Of a stretch of DNA of 48,406 bases, positions 37,960 to 47,149 are shown piece after piece. Origin of the DNA: Candidatus Gemmiger faecigallinarum (GTDB lineage: Bacteria > Bacillota > Clostridia > Oscillospirales > Ruminococcaceae); assembly GCA_019120395.1 (NCBI GenBank), contig DWVD01000080.1, forward strand, positions 1 to 48,406, given 5' to 3'. A program made the position numbers and the translations under genes. The notes under the pieces are model-generated. The model made no database searches. It saw only the letters and a program-made list of their open reading frames with translations, and was not told the origin of the DNA. The first letter of the stretch is position 1, and each line of letters opens with the position of its first letter.

Positions 37960-39135
37960 ATGGCACTGACGAAAGACAGCCCCATCCTGATCACCGGCGC
38001 GGGCGGCTTTGTGGGCAAAAACCTGGCAGCCGAGCTGACGGCGAGGGGGTACACTTCCCTGCTCTGCTTTGAGAAGGACGACACGCCGGAAACGCTGGCA
38101 GATTACTGCCAAAAGGCCGCCTTTGTGGTGCACCTGGCCGGCGTCAACCGGCCCAAAGACCCCGGCGAATTTTACGCCGGCAATTCCGGCCTGACCGACC
38201 TGCTGCTGGCCGACCTGGAAGCCGCCGGCAACGCCTGCCCGGTGCTGGTGACCTCCAGCGTGCAGGCCGCGCTGGATAACGACTACGGCAAATCAAAGCT
38301 GCAGGCCGAGGAGGCCATCTTTGCCCACGGGCAGCGCACCGGCGCGCCGGTGTATGTGTTCCGCATGGAGGGAGTGTTTGGCAAATGGTGCCGCCCCAAC
38401 TACAACAGCGTGGTGGCCACCTTCTGCCACAACATTGCCCGCGGGCTGCCCATCCAGGTGCGCGACCCGGACTTTGCGCTGCCGCTGGTCTACATTGACG
38501 ACGTGGTGGCCTGCATCCTGGACGCGATGGAACGGGGCGAGGCCGTGCGCGACAGCGAAAACCGCTGCCGCATCCACCCGGTGCACACCGTGACGCTGGG
38601 CCAGCTGGCCGAGACCATCCAGAACTTTGCCAAAGCCCGCGGCGGCGCGGCCGCCAGGGCGCTGGGCGCCGACGGCCTGCCCACGCTGGCCGTGCCGGAA
38701 CTGGCGGCGGGCAGTTTTGAGAAAAAGCTCTACTCCACCTATCTGTCCTACCTGCCGGCGGACGAATTTGCCTACGACCTGAACATGCACTGCGACGCCC
38801 GCGGCAGCTTTACCGAGTTTCTGCGCACACCGGAGCGTGGGCAGGTCAGCGTGAACATCTCGCGCCCCGGCATCGTCAAAGGCAACCACTGGCACCACAC
38901 CAAGAACGAGAAATTTTTGGTAGTGAAGGGCGAGGGGGTCATCCGCTTCCGGCAGATCTTCTCGGACGAGGTGATCGAGTACCATGTCAGCGGCGAAAAA
39001 CTGCAGGTGGTGGATATTCCCTGCGGCTACACCCACAACATTGAAAATGTGGGCGAGGGCGACATGGTGACGGTGATGTGGGCCAACGAAGCCTTTGACC
39101 CCGAACACCCGGACACCTACGCGATGCAGGTGTAA
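37960..39135 (+). CDS. capF: CapF: bifunctional reductase/cupin for UDP-FucNAc synthesis
   Basis: A 391-residue two-domain protein. Residues 1-250 are an SDR domain (ILITGAGGFVGKNLAAEL, VVHLAGVNRPKDPGEF, VLVTSSVQAA, YGKSK). About 265-391 is a cupin (RGSFTEFLRTP, GNHWHHTKNEKFLVVKGEG, CGYTHNIENVGEGDMVTVMWANE) with metal-binding histidines. In Staphylococcus CapF the cupin does the 3-epimerisation and the SDR the NADPH reduction. The gene starts 3 bases after capE's stop with no strong ribosome site, so translation is coupled. Confidence 0.93.
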   Translation: MALTKDSPILITGAGGFVGKNLAAELTARGYTSLLCFEKDDTPETLADYCQKAAFVVHLAGVNRPKDPGEFYAGNSGLTDLLLADLEAAGNACPVLVTSSVQAALDNDYGKSKLQAEEAIFAHGQRTGAPVYVFRMEGVFGKWCRPNYNSVVATFCHNIARGLPIQVRDPDFALPLVYIDDVVACILDAMERGEAVRDSENRCRIHPVHTVTLGQLAETIQNFAKARGGAAARALGADGLPTLAVPELAAGSFEKKLYSTYLSYLPADEFAYDLNMHCDARGSFTEFLRTPERGQVSVNISRPGIVKGNHWHHTKNEKFLVVKGEGVIRFRQIFSDEVIEYHVSGEKLQVVDIPCGYTHNIENVGEGDMVTVMWANEAFDPEHPDTYAMQV

Positions 39136-39174
39136 TTTTAGGGCTGGCGTCGGGCTAAAAAAGGAGACTTTGCC

Positions 39175-39624
39175 ATGTTGCGGATGCTGATAGCCATATT
39201 GCTGGCCAGCCCGGTCGGACTGGTTGGTGGAATCTTGTGCCTGCTTGGACTGGCCTGGTGCTTTTCCCCCGCCCCGCTGCCGCTGGCCCCGGTGCTACTG
39301 CTTGCCGGTGGCAGCCTGATTTTCTTGGTAGGGTATGCCCTGCGTCAGGACCGTGTTCTGGTGCGAAAGGGACATTCTGTGACCGGATACGCTGTCAAAG
39401 TGGCCCGAAGCATTGCCAAAGTCAACCTGACCCTCTCCGTACCGGGGCCAGAAATTCATCCTTACCGCATCAACTACCGCTATACTGTGGACGGCATAGA
39501 GTATACCGGGCGCAGCCGTCTGCTTTGGGTGCCGCCTGTTCTGCCGAAGAACCGGTGCATCCAGGTTTATTTTAACCCCCGGAAACCCGCCCGTTCCGCC
39601 CTGGATTTTCCGATCATTCTGTAG
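39175..39624 (+). CDS. DUF3592-like membrane protein inserted in the capsule operon
   Basis: A 149-residue protein. Two N-terminal hydrophobic helices (IAILLASPVGLVGGILCLLGLAW; LAPVLLLAGGSLIFLVGYAL) precede a beta-rich domain (KGHSVTGYAVKVARS; INYRYTVDGIEYTGRSRLLW; YFNPRKPARSALD) resembling DUF3592. Codons include CGA, CGT, GGA and CAT far more often than neighbours, so it was probably gained later. AAAGGAG lies 8 bases before the ATG. It interrupts the usual CapE-F-G order. Function unknown. Confidence 0.82.
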   Translation: MLRMLIAILLASPVGLVGGILCLLGLAWCFSPAPLPLAPVLLLAGGSLIFLVGYALRQDRVLVRKGHSVTGYAVKVARSIAKVNLTLSVPGPEIHPYRINYRYTVDGIEYTGRSRLLWVPPVLPKNRCIQVYFNPRKPARSALDFPIIL

Positions 39625-39756
39625 CCAGGCGAACCGATGGCGGCGGGCGTTTTTCCCAAAGGCTCATTTTTTCCCCCCTTGGGGCCTGGCAGCCGGCCAT
39701 TTGCCGCCGGATGCGGCGCGAATCTGTTGGAATTCAAGAAAAAGGATTGTTGCAGC

Positions 39757-40896
39757 GTGAACAAGTTAAAGCTTATGACCGTCATCGGCACCCGGCCGGA
39801 GATCATCCGGCTGTCGGCCGTCATCAAAAAGTGCGACAAGTATTTTGACCAGATCCTGGTCCATACGGGGCAGAACTATGACTATACCCTGAACCAGATT
39901 TTTTTTGAGGACCTGGGCCTGCGTGCGCCGGACTTTTACCTGGACGCAGTGGGCAAGGACCTGGGCGAGACCATCGGCAACATCATTGCCAAATCCTATG
40001 CGCTGATGGCGGAGCAGAAGCCCGACGCGCTGCTGATCTTGGGCGACACCAACAGCTGCCTGTGCGCCATCGGGGCCAAGCGGCTGCACATCCCCATCTT
40101 CCACATGGAGGCCGGCAACCGCTGCTTTGACGAGTGCCTGCCGGAGGAGACCAACCGCCGCATCGTGGACCACATTGCCGACGTGAACATGTGCTACTCC
40201 GAGCATGCCCGCCGCTACCTGAACGCCGAGGGCTCCGCCAAGGAGCGCACCTTTGTGACCGGCAGCCCCATGGCCGAGGTGCTGCACGCCAACCTTGCCA
40301 AGATCGAGGCCAGCGACGTGCTGAAACGTCTGGGCCTGGAACCACACCAATATATGCTGCTGTCCGCCCACCGGGAGGAAAACATCGACACCGAGAAAAA
40401 CTTCCTCGACCTGTTCACCTCCATCAACCATCTGGCGGAAGCCTACGACATGCCCATTTTGTATTCCTGCCATCCCCGCAGCCGCAAGCGGCTGGAGGCG
40501 ATGAACTTCCGGCTGGACCCCCGCGTCAAACTGCACGAGCCGCTGGGCTTCCACGACTACAACCACCTGCAGATGAACGCCTTCTGCGTCGTGAGCGATT
40601 CGGGCACGCTGCCGGAGGAGTCGAGTTTCTTTTTGAGCGTGGGGCACCCCTTCCCCGCCGTCTGCATCCGTACCTCCACCGAGCGGCCGGAAGCCCTGGA
40701 CAAGGGCTGCTTTGTGCTGGCCGGCATCGCCGAGGGCGGCGTGGAGCAGGCGGTGGCCACCGCCGTGGCCATGCGGGAAAACGGCGACGACGGCATCCCG
40801 GTGCCTTATTACACCGAGGATGTGTCCAACAAGGTGGTCAAGATCATCCAGAGCTACACCGGCGTGGTCAACAAGATGGTGTGGCGCAAGGGTTGA
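39757..40896 (+). CDS. wecB: UDP-GlcNAc/UDP-FucNAc 2-epimerase (WecB/CapG family)
   Basis: A 379-residue non-hydrolysing UDP-sugar 2-epimerase: MTVIGTRPEIIRLSAVIKKC, VHTGQNYDYTLNQIFF, ILGDTNSCLCAIGAKRL, IFHMEAGNRCFDECLPEETNRR, the SAHREENIDTEKNF block, VVSDSGTLPEESSFF. With CapE and CapF beside it the product is most likely UDP-N-acetyl-L-fucosamine (the CapG role). The start is GTG at 39757 with AAAGGA 10 bases upstream; an earlier frame from 39637 has no site and poor composition. Confidence 0.93.
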   Translation: MNKLKLMTVIGTRPEIIRLSAVIKKCDKYFDQILVHTGQNYDYTLNQIFFEDLGLRAPDFYLDAVGKDLGETIGNIIAKSYALMAEQKPDALLILGDTNSCLCAIGAKRLHIPIFHMEAGNRCFDECLPEETNRRIVDHIADVNMCYSEHARRYLNAEGSAKERTFVTGSPMAEVLHANLAKIEASDVLKRLGLEPHQYMLLSAHREENIDTEKNFLDLFTSINHLAEAYDMPILYSCHPRSRKRLEAMNFRLDPRVKLHEPLGFHDYNHLQMNAFCVVSDSGTLPEESSFFLSVGHPFPAVCIRTSTERPEALDKGCFVLAGIAEGGVEQAVATAVAMRENGDDGIPVPYYTEDVSNKVVKIIQSYTGVVNKMVWRKG

Positions 40897-41009
40897 CGCC
40901 CTGCACGGGCGGGATTTTCCGCCCCGCGCCCCTGCGGGCGGCGGAAACAAACGATACGACAAAAAGTTCCGGCGTGTGACTGCTGCGCCAGGGAAAGGAT
41001 ATTGCCTGT

Positions 41010-42242
41010 ATGCGCAAACGGATTCTGGTGGTGGCACAGCATTTCTGGCCGGAAAATTTCCGCATCAACGATATTGTGGAGGGCTTCCTCGACGACGGCA
41101 TCGAGGTGGACGTGCTGTGCGGCCTGCCCAACTACCCCAAGGGCGAATGGTTCGACGGCTACGACAGCCACGGCCCCTTTGAGGAACATTACCGCACGGC
41201 GAACGTTTACCGCTGCCGGGAGATCCCCCGCAAGGGCAACACCGCGGTGCGCATCTTTTTGAACTATGTCAGCTGGCCGTGGAACGCCCGGTGGGCGCTT
41301 TCCCGGCTGCCGGGCGGCTACGATGCGGTGTTCTGCTTCAACACCAGCCCGGTTTTGATGTGCTGGCCGGCGGTGGTCTATGCCGAAAAGCACCATATCC
41401 CCTGCGTCAACTATGTGCTGGACATCTGGCCGGAAAACCTGTACAGCGTGCTGCCGGTGAAAAACAGCTTTCTGCGCGGCGCTGCGCAGAAAGTCAGCGA
41501 CTGGCTGTACCGCCGGTGCGACAAACTGATCGCCATGAGCGCGCCGCTGCAAGAGCGGCTGTGCCGGCGCACCGGCAAACCGCCGGAGCAGGTGGCGGTC
41601 ATCCCCCAGTACTGCGAGGATTTTTACGCCATCCCCTGCCCCGACGCCGGCCTGGCCGAGCGGTTCGGCGGCCGGTTCAACCTGGTGTTCACCGGCACCT
41701 TTACCCCGGCGCAGAGCCTGGACACCGTCATCCGCGCGGTGGCAAAGGCGCGGGCCGCCGGGGCGGACAGGCTGCACCTGCTTCTGGTGGGCGACGGCAT
41801 GAGCCGCGCCGGCCTGGAAACTCTGGTGCGCGAGCTGGACGCCGGGGACTATGTGACTTTTTACGGCAGCGTGCCGGCCCGAGACGTGCCCCGGTTCACC
41901 ACACTGGCCGACGCGCTTTTGATCTCGCTGTCCGACTCGCCCGACCTGGGGCTGACGGTGCCGGCCAAGCTTGCCAGCTACATGGCCGCCGGCAAGCCGG
42001 TGGTAGCCAGCATGGACGGCGCCGGTGCCGACGCGGTGCGCGCCGCCGGCTGCGGGCCGGTCAGTCCCGCCTGCGACGCCGACGCCCTGGCCGAAAACCT
42101 GCTCCGGCTGGTGCAGGCTCCGTCCGGCCGCCGGGCCGAGATGGGCCGCTGCGCCAAGGTCTATTATCTGGAACATTACCGCCGCAGCGCGCTTTTGCGC
42201 CGTCTGGAACAGGTCATCCTGGACGGCGGCCCCGCACGCTGA
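41010..42242 (+). CDS. WbuB-like family 4 glycosyltransferase
   Basis: A 410-residue GT-B enzyme: RILVVAQHFWPENFRINDIVEGF, LCGLPNYPKGEWFDGY, then VNYVLDIWPENLYSVL, KLIAMSAPLQERL, VFTGTFTPAQSLDTVI, LLVGDGMSRAGL and PAKLASYMAAGKPVV, the donor-binding end. The pattern PENFRIND and DIWPENL marks the WbuB group, reported to add N-acetyl-L-fucosamine in O-antigen clusters, which agrees with CapE/F/G upstream. GGGAAAGGA precedes the ATG. Confidence 0.9.
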   Translation: MRKRILVVAQHFWPENFRINDIVEGFLDDGIEVDVLCGLPNYPKGEWFDGYDSHGPFEEHYRTANVYRCREIPRKGNTAVRIFLNYVSWPWNARWALSRLPGGYDAVFCFNTSPVLMCWPAVVYAEKHHIPCVNYVLDIWPENLYSVLPVKNSFLRGAAQKVSDWLYRRCDKLIAMSAPLQERLCRRTGKPPEQVAVIPQYCEDFYAIPCPDAGLAERFGGRFNLVFTGTFTPAQSLDTVIRAVAKARAAGADRLHLLLVGDGMSRAGLETLVRELDAGDYVTFYGSVPARDVPRFTTLADALLISLSDSPDLGLTVPAKLASYMAAGKPVVASMDGAGADAVRAAGCGPVSPACDADALAENLLRLVQAPSGRRAEMGRCAKVYYLEHYRRSALLRRLEQVILDGGPAR

Positions 42243-42348
42243 GAGGCAGACGCACAGCGGCTGCGGAAGATCCGCCCCGCTCTGTATACAATAAGGACCG
42301 CAAGGTCTACGCGCAGGCATCGTCCTGCGCAGGAAGTGAGGCGTTCCC

Positions 42349-43074
42349 TTGAACACACCCCCCAAAGTGCTGGTATTGATCCCCTGCTACAACGAGCAGG
42401 AGAACATCGTCCAGGTGGTGGAGCGGCTGCGCGCCACCTGCCCCTGGGCGGATTATCTGGTCATCAACGACTGCTCCACCGACCACAGCGCCGATCTGCT
42501 GCGCAGCCACGGCTACAATTTCCTGGACCTGCCGGTCAACCTGGGCATCGGCGGCGGCATCCAGTGCGGCTATCTCTATTCGCAGCGGCACGGCTACGAC
42601 GTGACGGTGCAGATGGACGGCGACGGCCAGCACGACCCCGCGTACCTTTCCACCGTGGTGGAGCCGGTGGCTTCCGGCAAGCTGGACATGTGCATCGGCA
42701 GCCGCTTTATCACCCACGAGGGGTTCCAGACCAGTTTTATGCGCCGGGTGGGCATCCGCTTTTTGAGCGGCATGATCCGCCTGCTTTGCGGGCGGAAGGT
42801 ATCGGATGTGACCAGCGGGTTCCGCGCCACCAGCGTCGAGATGACCGCCTACTTTGCCCGCCATTACGCCACCGATTACCCCGAGCCGGAGGCCATCCTG
42901 GCCGCCAGCCTGGCCGGGTTCCGCGTGGGCGAGGCCCCGGTGGTCATGCACGAGCGGCTGGGCGGCGTGTCCAGCATTTCGGCGGTGAAAAGCGTCTACT
43001 ACATGGTCAAAGTATCGCTGTCGCTGGTGATCGACCGGCTGGCCATCAAGCGCCGCCGCCCCGGCCGGGAATAA
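42349..43074 (+). CDS. Family 2 glycosyltransferase, membrane-glycan type
   Basis: A 241-residue transferase: VLVLIPCYNEQENIVQVVERL, YLVINDCSTD, LGIGGGIQCGYLYS, QMDGDGQHDP (DXD). It begins at a TTG with AAGTGAGG 7 bases upstream. Its tail lacks the two-helix anchor of GtrB/CsbB but has YYMVKVSLSLVIDRLAIK, a likely amphipathic helix. It stands 27 bases before a DUF2304 protein, the usual companion. It likely uses an undecaprenyl-linked sugar; acceptor unknown. Confidence 0.92.
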   Translation: MNTPPKVLVLIPCYNEQENIVQVVERLRATCPWADYLVINDCSTDHSADLLRSHGYNFLDLPVNLGIGGGIQCGYLYSQRHGYDVTVQMDGDGQHDPAYLSTVVEPVASGKLDMCIGSRFITHEGFQTSFMRRVGIRFLSGMIRLLCGRKVSDVTSGFRATSVEMTAYFARHYATDYPEPEAILAASLAGFRVGEAPVVMHERLGGVSSISAVKSVYYMVKVSLSLVIDRLAIKRRRPGRE

Positions 43075-43101
43075 CAAACAAGCAATCCACGGAGGTACGT
43101 T

Positions 43102-43479
43102 ATGACCGTACAATTCCAGGCATATATGCTGCTGGGCGCGCTGGTGCTGCTGGCGGTGATCTTTGTCTTTCTGAAAAAAGGGCTGATGACAGTCAAGTAC
43201 AGCCTGCTGTGGCTGGGGCTGTCCATCGTGCTTGTTATTTTTGCCGCCTGCCCCTACGTGGTGTTTGTCCTGCGGGACATCCTGGACATTGAGATGCCGG
43301 TCAACCTGGTATTTCTTTTGATGTTCTGCTTTGTGCTGGTGGTGCTTTTGAGTTTGAGCATCGCCATCACGCAGCTGGCCGACAAGTGCAAGCGCCTTAC
43401 CCAGGAAAATGCGCTTCTGGAAGAGCGGGTCCGGAAGCTGGAACGGCGGCTGCCGCCGGAGGACCGGCGCGGAGATTGA
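43102..43479 (+). CDS. DUF2304 membrane protein
   Basis: A 125-residue protein with three hydrophobic helices (YMLLGALVLLAVIFVFL; YSLLWLGLSIVLVIFAAC; LVFLLMFCFVLVVLLSLSIAI) and a coiled-coil cytoplasmic end (LTQENALLEERVRKLE). DUF2304 proteins accompany GT2 enzymes in surface glycan systems; their role is unclear. Good GGAGG before the ATG. Confidence 0.9.
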   Translation: MTVQFQAYMLLGALVLLAVIFVFLKKGLMTVKYSLLWLGLSIVLVIFAACPYVVFVLRDILDIEMPVNLVFLLMFCFVLVVLLSLSIAITQLADKCKRLTQENALLEERVRKLERRLPPEDRRGD

Positions 43480-43558
43480 GGCGCCGGCGGGCGCCTGTTG
43501 GTTTGCGGCATCGCATGTAAAAAATTTTGCCCTTTGCGGCGGCTGGATGTGAAGGAAC

Positions 43559-45031
43559 GTGTCGATCACTACGCTGGAGTTTCTCGGCTTTTTTGCGGCC
43601 GTGGCGGTTCTCAATTATGTTCTGCCGCGGGTCGCGCGGCCCTATTTCCTGTTGATTGCAAGTTACGCCTATTTCTGTTACACGCCGGAAAACCGCGCCC
43701 TGGCGCCCGTGCTGCTGGGCGCGACGGTGGTGACCTGGGCCGCCGGGCTGGCCATCGGCAAAAGCAAAAACCGTGCGGTGCGGGTCATCTTCCTGCTGCT
43801 GGCGATCTTTACCGCGGCGGGCATCTTGCTGTTTTACAAATACTGGGATCTGTTTGACCTGGGCCTGGTCAACCTGGCCGGGCTGCTGGGCCAGCGTCTG
43901 GAGCCTTACTCTTTTGACCTGGTCGCGCCGCTGGGGCTGAGTTATTTCACGTTTGCGGCGCTCAGCTACACCATCGACGTGTTCAAGCGGCGGTGCAAGG
44001 TGGAGTACAACATCCTGCACTATGCGATGTTCGTCAGCTTTTTCCCCGCGCTGATCACCGGCCCCATCGAGCGTTATCCCCACCTGCGCCCGCAGATCGA
44101 AAAATCCCGCCGGTTCAGCTATTCCCGCAGCGCGGGCGGCGCGTTCCGTATGGCCTGGGGCTATATGAAAAAGATGGTCATCGCCGACAATCTGGCCGTC
44201 TATGTCTCGCTGGTATACAGCGACTACGCCAACATGTCCGGCCCTAACCTGGCGGCCGCCACGCTGCTGTTTGCGCTGCAGCTGTATATGGACTTTTCCG
44301 GCTGCTGCGACATCGTGCTGGGCGCGGCGCGCATCCTGGGCTATGACCTGATCGAGAACTTCCAGTCCCCCTTCGGCGCCACCAGCTTTGCGGAGTTCTG
44401 GCGGCGGTGGCACATCAGCATGACAAGCTGGTTCCGGGACTACGTCTATTTTCCGCTGGGCGGCAGCCGCTGCAGCGCCGTGCGGCATCTGTTCAACATT
44501 CTGATCGTCTTTCTGGTGTCGGGGCTTTGGCACGGCGCTGACTGGCGCTACCTGATGTGGGGCCTTGCCTGCGGGGTGATCTCGGTCGCCGCCGTGCTGA
44601 CCCGCAGGCCCCGCAGCGTGCTGGCCCGGTACAACCCGCTTTACCGTATCGACGGAGTGCGGCGGTGGATCCAGCGCGGCATCGTCTATCTGCTGTTCTG
44701 CGTGACGATGGTCTTTTTTGCCAGCGCGCTGTACCGTGCCGATCCCTACGCGGTCTACCGCGGGCTGGCGCAGGGCTGGCACGGCATGGCGGACGCCTGG
44801 GCGCAGGTCTGCGCCACGCTGGCAGACTGCCGGATCGACGGCCGCCTGCCAGCCATGCTGACCTGCGGCACGCTGATCGTGCTGGCTGTGGAAAGCAACG
44901 GCCGCAATGTGGCCCAGTGGATCCGCAAGCAGAATTTTGTGCTGCGCTGGACGCTGTACTACGCCATGGGCGCGGCGGTGCTGTTCTTCGCCGTGTTCGG
45001 GCAGTCGGCGTTCATCTATCAGAACTACTGA
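43559..45031 (+). CDS. MBOAT-family O-acyltransferase (AlgI/DltB-like)
   Basis: A 490-residue polytopic membrane enzyme. APLGLSYFTFAALSYTIDVFKRR, FFPALITGPIERYPHLRPQI, FSGCCDIVLGAARILGYDLIENF, SFAEFWRRWHISMTSWFRDYVYFPLGG and the catalytic histidine in GLWHGADWRYLMWG are diagnostic. Moves acyl (often acetyl or alanyl) groups across the membrane with a partner such as the next gene. Starts at GTG (43559), the earliest start after an in-frame stop; AAGGA lies only 2 bases upstream. Confidence 0.95.
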   Translation: MSITTLEFLGFFAAVAVLNYVLPRVARPYFLLIASYAYFCYTPENRALAPVLLGATVVTWAAGLAIGKSKNRAVRVIFLLLAIFTAAGILLFYKYWDLFDLGLVNLAGLLGQRLEPYSFDLVAPLGLSYFTFAALSYTIDVFKRRCKVEYNILHYAMFVSFFPALITGPIERYPHLRPQIEKSRRFSYSRSAGGAFRMAWGYMKKMVIADNLAVYVSLVYSDYANMSGPNLAAATLLFALQLYMDFSGCCDIVLGAARILGYDLIENFQSPFGATSFAEFWRRWHISMTSWFRDYVYFPLGGSRCSAVRHLFNILIVFLVSGLWHGADWRYLMWGLACGVISVAAVLTRRPRSVLARYNPLYRIDGVRRWIQRGIVYLLFCVTMVFFASALYRADPYAVYRGLAQGWHGMADAWAQVCATLADCRIDGRLPAMLTCGTLIVLAVESNGRNVAQWIRKQNFVLRWTLYYAMGAAVLFFAVFGQSAFIYQNY

Positions 45032-45049
45032 CGGGAGGTGGCATTTGCT

Positions 45050-46474
45050 ATGCAACAGCGTCAAGTTTACCGTGCCGATCCCGACGGCTACCGCACGCCC
45101 CGCCCCTCCGCCCCGACCCCGGTCCGCCGCAGCGCGGGGCAGCCGCCCCGGCCCGCAGAGAGCGCCCGTCCCGCGGGCGCGCCCCGCAAAAAAAAGCCCG
45201 GGCTGATCCGGCGTTTCTTTGTGGGGCTGGCGCGGCGGCTGTATTTCGGCGGCAAAACCATCTTCAAGTTTGCGCTGCTGGCGCCCATCCTGGTTTTTAT
45301 GGTGGCGTTCAGCTATAACGTGGACTGCAGCGGCCTGTTCCAGGGCGCACTGGCGCCGCGGCGGATCGTCGACCTGATGCTGCAGGGCTACGACGTGACC
45401 AACTACGACCAGATGGACGAGCGCCAGGTGGTGCAGCTGTACGCCCAGGACGTGCCCGAGGCGCCGGAGGTGATCGGTATCGGTTCCAGCCGGGTGCTCC
45501 AGTTCACCAGCGAGCTGGTGGGCAGCGACAGCTTTTTCAACATGGGCGTCACCGGCGCGGACGTGCGCGACAACATGACCAGCTATTACAAGATGGTCAC
45601 CTACGGCAAAACGCCCCAGGTGCTGATCTGGAGCGTGGACCCCTGGGTCTTTTACAACAGCGAGGCCGCCTTTGACGACCGCGCCGACGCCGAGCTGTAC
45701 GACGAGTTTTTGACCAACGTCCTGGGCGTCGAGACCGACTACGAAGCCCCCGACCAGGTGGAACTGTGGAAAGCGCTGGCCGAGCCGGCCTATTTTCAGG
45801 GCAATGTGGACTACTATTTCAAAAACCGCGGTCAGTCCACCATCACCGACGAGGACGGCAACCCCATCGACTTCAACCCCGTCGAGGGCGACCCGATGCA
45901 CCAGACCTCCAACATCAAGCGCGCGGACGGCAGCGTGCTGTATTTCGAGGAATTCCGCGAGCGCCCGGTGGACCAGGTGCTGGCCGACGCGGCGGCAGCT
46001 TCCACCACCTTCAACAGCGTGCACATGGAAGGCTTCGACGCGATGAGCGACACCCAGTGCCAGGCTTTCGACGCCTTTATCCGGTACGCACGCAGCCAGG
46101 GCACCACGGTGATTTTGGTGCTCAGCCCGTGGCACCCGTATCTGTACAACTATCTGCTGACCGAGCCGGAACTGCATCAGGGCTTTTTCCAGGTGGAAGC
46201 CTGGGTACGGCAGTACTGCGCCGAAAACGGGATCCCGCTGTACGGCAGCTACGACCCCACCCTGATCGAAGGGCTGGAGGAAAGCGACTTTTTCGACGGC
46301 CTGCACTGCAAGGGCAGCGGCATCGCCAAGTTTTTCCCCGGCGTGCCCACGGTTTTGCAGCAGATTCAAAACGGCGGCCTGCCGGACCCGCTGGCTGTGT
46401 CGGCGCGGGTGACGTCGGAAGCGCCCGAGCCGGAAGGAGCGGTTTCCGACGCCGGCGAGGCGGCCGATGCCTGA
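45050..46474 (+). CDS. SGNH/DltD-like partner of the MBOAT protein
   Basis: A 474-residue protein. A proline- and arginine-rich cytoplasmic start (residues 1-60) precedes one membrane helix (KFALLAPILVFMVAFSYNV, about 78-95). The outer domain has VIGIGSSRVLQF (block I with the nucleophilic Ser), FFNMGVTGADVRDNM, VLIWSVDPWVFYN, VILVLSPWHPYLY and the DGLHCKGSG end with Asp-His. That is the SGNH plan, as in DltD and AlgJ/AlgX, which place the acyl group on the glycan outside the cell. GGGAGGTGG lies 8 bases before the ATG at 45050. Confidence 0.85.
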   Translation: MQQRQVYRADPDGYRTPRPSAPTPVRRSAGQPPRPAESARPAGAPRKKKPGLIRRFFVGLARRLYFGGKTIFKFALLAPILVFMVAFSYNVDCSGLFQGALAPRRIVDLMLQGYDVTNYDQMDERQVVQLYAQDVPEAPEVIGIGSSRVLQFTSELVGSDSFFNMGVTGADVRDNMTSYYKMVTYGKTPQVLIWSVDPWVFYNSEAAFDDRADAELYDEFLTNVLGVETDYEAPDQVELWKALAEPAYFQGNVDYYFKNRGQSTITDEDGNPIDFNPVEGDPMHQTSNIKRADGSVLYFEEFRERPVDQVLADAAAASTTFNSVHMEGFDAMSDTQCQAFDAFIRYARSQGTTVILVLSPWHPYLYNYLLTEPELHQGFFQVEAWVRQYCAENGIPLYGSYDPTLIEGLEESDFFDGLHCKGSGIAKFFPGVPTVLQQIQNGGLPDPLAVSARVTSEAPEPEGAVSDAGEAADA

Positions 46475-46519
46475 CCCGCCTTTGCCCGGCTTTCACACCG
46501 CAGCGGGGAGGTGCTGTGC

Positions 46520-46990
46520 ATGAAACTGTATTTTAAGCAGCGGTTCTTTTCCTGGTTCGACAGTTACGATATCTACCTGGAGGACGGCTCGACCTTCTAC
46601 ACGGTGGAGGGCCAGCTGAGCTGGGGGCACTGCCTGCACATTTTGGACGACGCCGGCCGGCACATTGCCACCGTCAAGGAGCAGGTGCTGACCCTGCTGC
46701 CCCGGTTCGATTTTTATATCGGGGACGAACACGTGGGCACGCTGAAACGGGAATTCACCTTCCTCTCCCCCGCGTATGACCTGGACTGCTGCGGCTGGCG
46801 CGTGACCGGCAACTGGCTGGAATGGGACTACCAGATCCTGCGCCGGGACGGCAGCACCGCCGCGGTGATCCGCAAAGAGCTGTTCCACTGGACCGACACC
46901 TATACCATCGAGACCGAGTATGACGAGGACGCCCTGTGCGCGCTGATGGTGGTGCTTGCCATCGACGCCGACAAATGCGGTTCCGCCTGA
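46520..46990 (+). CDS. LURP-one-related (Tubby-C-like) protein
   Basis: A 156-residue beta-barrel protein with the LURP-one pattern: KLYFKQRFFSWFDSYDIY, TFYTVEGQLSWGHCLHILD, IATVKEQVLTLLPRFDFYIG and a final helix (ALCALMVVLAIDADKC), which fits the barrel. No signal peptide. GGGGAGG lies 8 bases before the ATG. It ends the polysaccharide operon. YxjI-type relatives are common in Firmicutes with no known role. Confidence 0.9.
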   Translation: MKLYFKQRFFSWFDSYDIYLEDGSTFYTVEGQLSWGHCLHILDDAGRHIATVKEQVLTLLPRFDFYIGDEHVGTLKREFTFLSPAYDLDCCGWRVTGNWLEWDYQILRRDGSTAAVIRKELFHWTDTYTIETEYDEDALCALMVVLAIDADKCGSA

Positions 46991-47098
46991 CCCGCCGGGG
47001 CGCCCGGCCGCGGCAGGTTTTTGTAAGTTTTGCACAAGCATACCCCAGCTCGATTTGGGAGCTGTGCACAAATCTTGCGCCGCCTTTCCCGGTGCCGC

Positions 47099-47127
47099 TT
47101 GACAGCGCCGGGCAAACCTGCTAGACT
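47099..47127 (+). promoter_or_regulatory. Promoter of the T-box/leuA transcript
   Basis: TTGACA (47099-47104), 17-base spacer, TAGACT (47122-47127). Confidence 0.87.
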
Positions 47128-47149
47128 TTAACACATCAAAGCAAAATGC

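Noticed and set aside
43397-46369. A 990-codon open frame on the minus strand
   Set aside because: It is antisense to the MBOAT, SGNH and DUF2304 genes, which have ribosome sites, family motifs and coupling. The frame is His/Gln/Gly/Arg-rich, the usual mirror image of GC-rich coding DNA.
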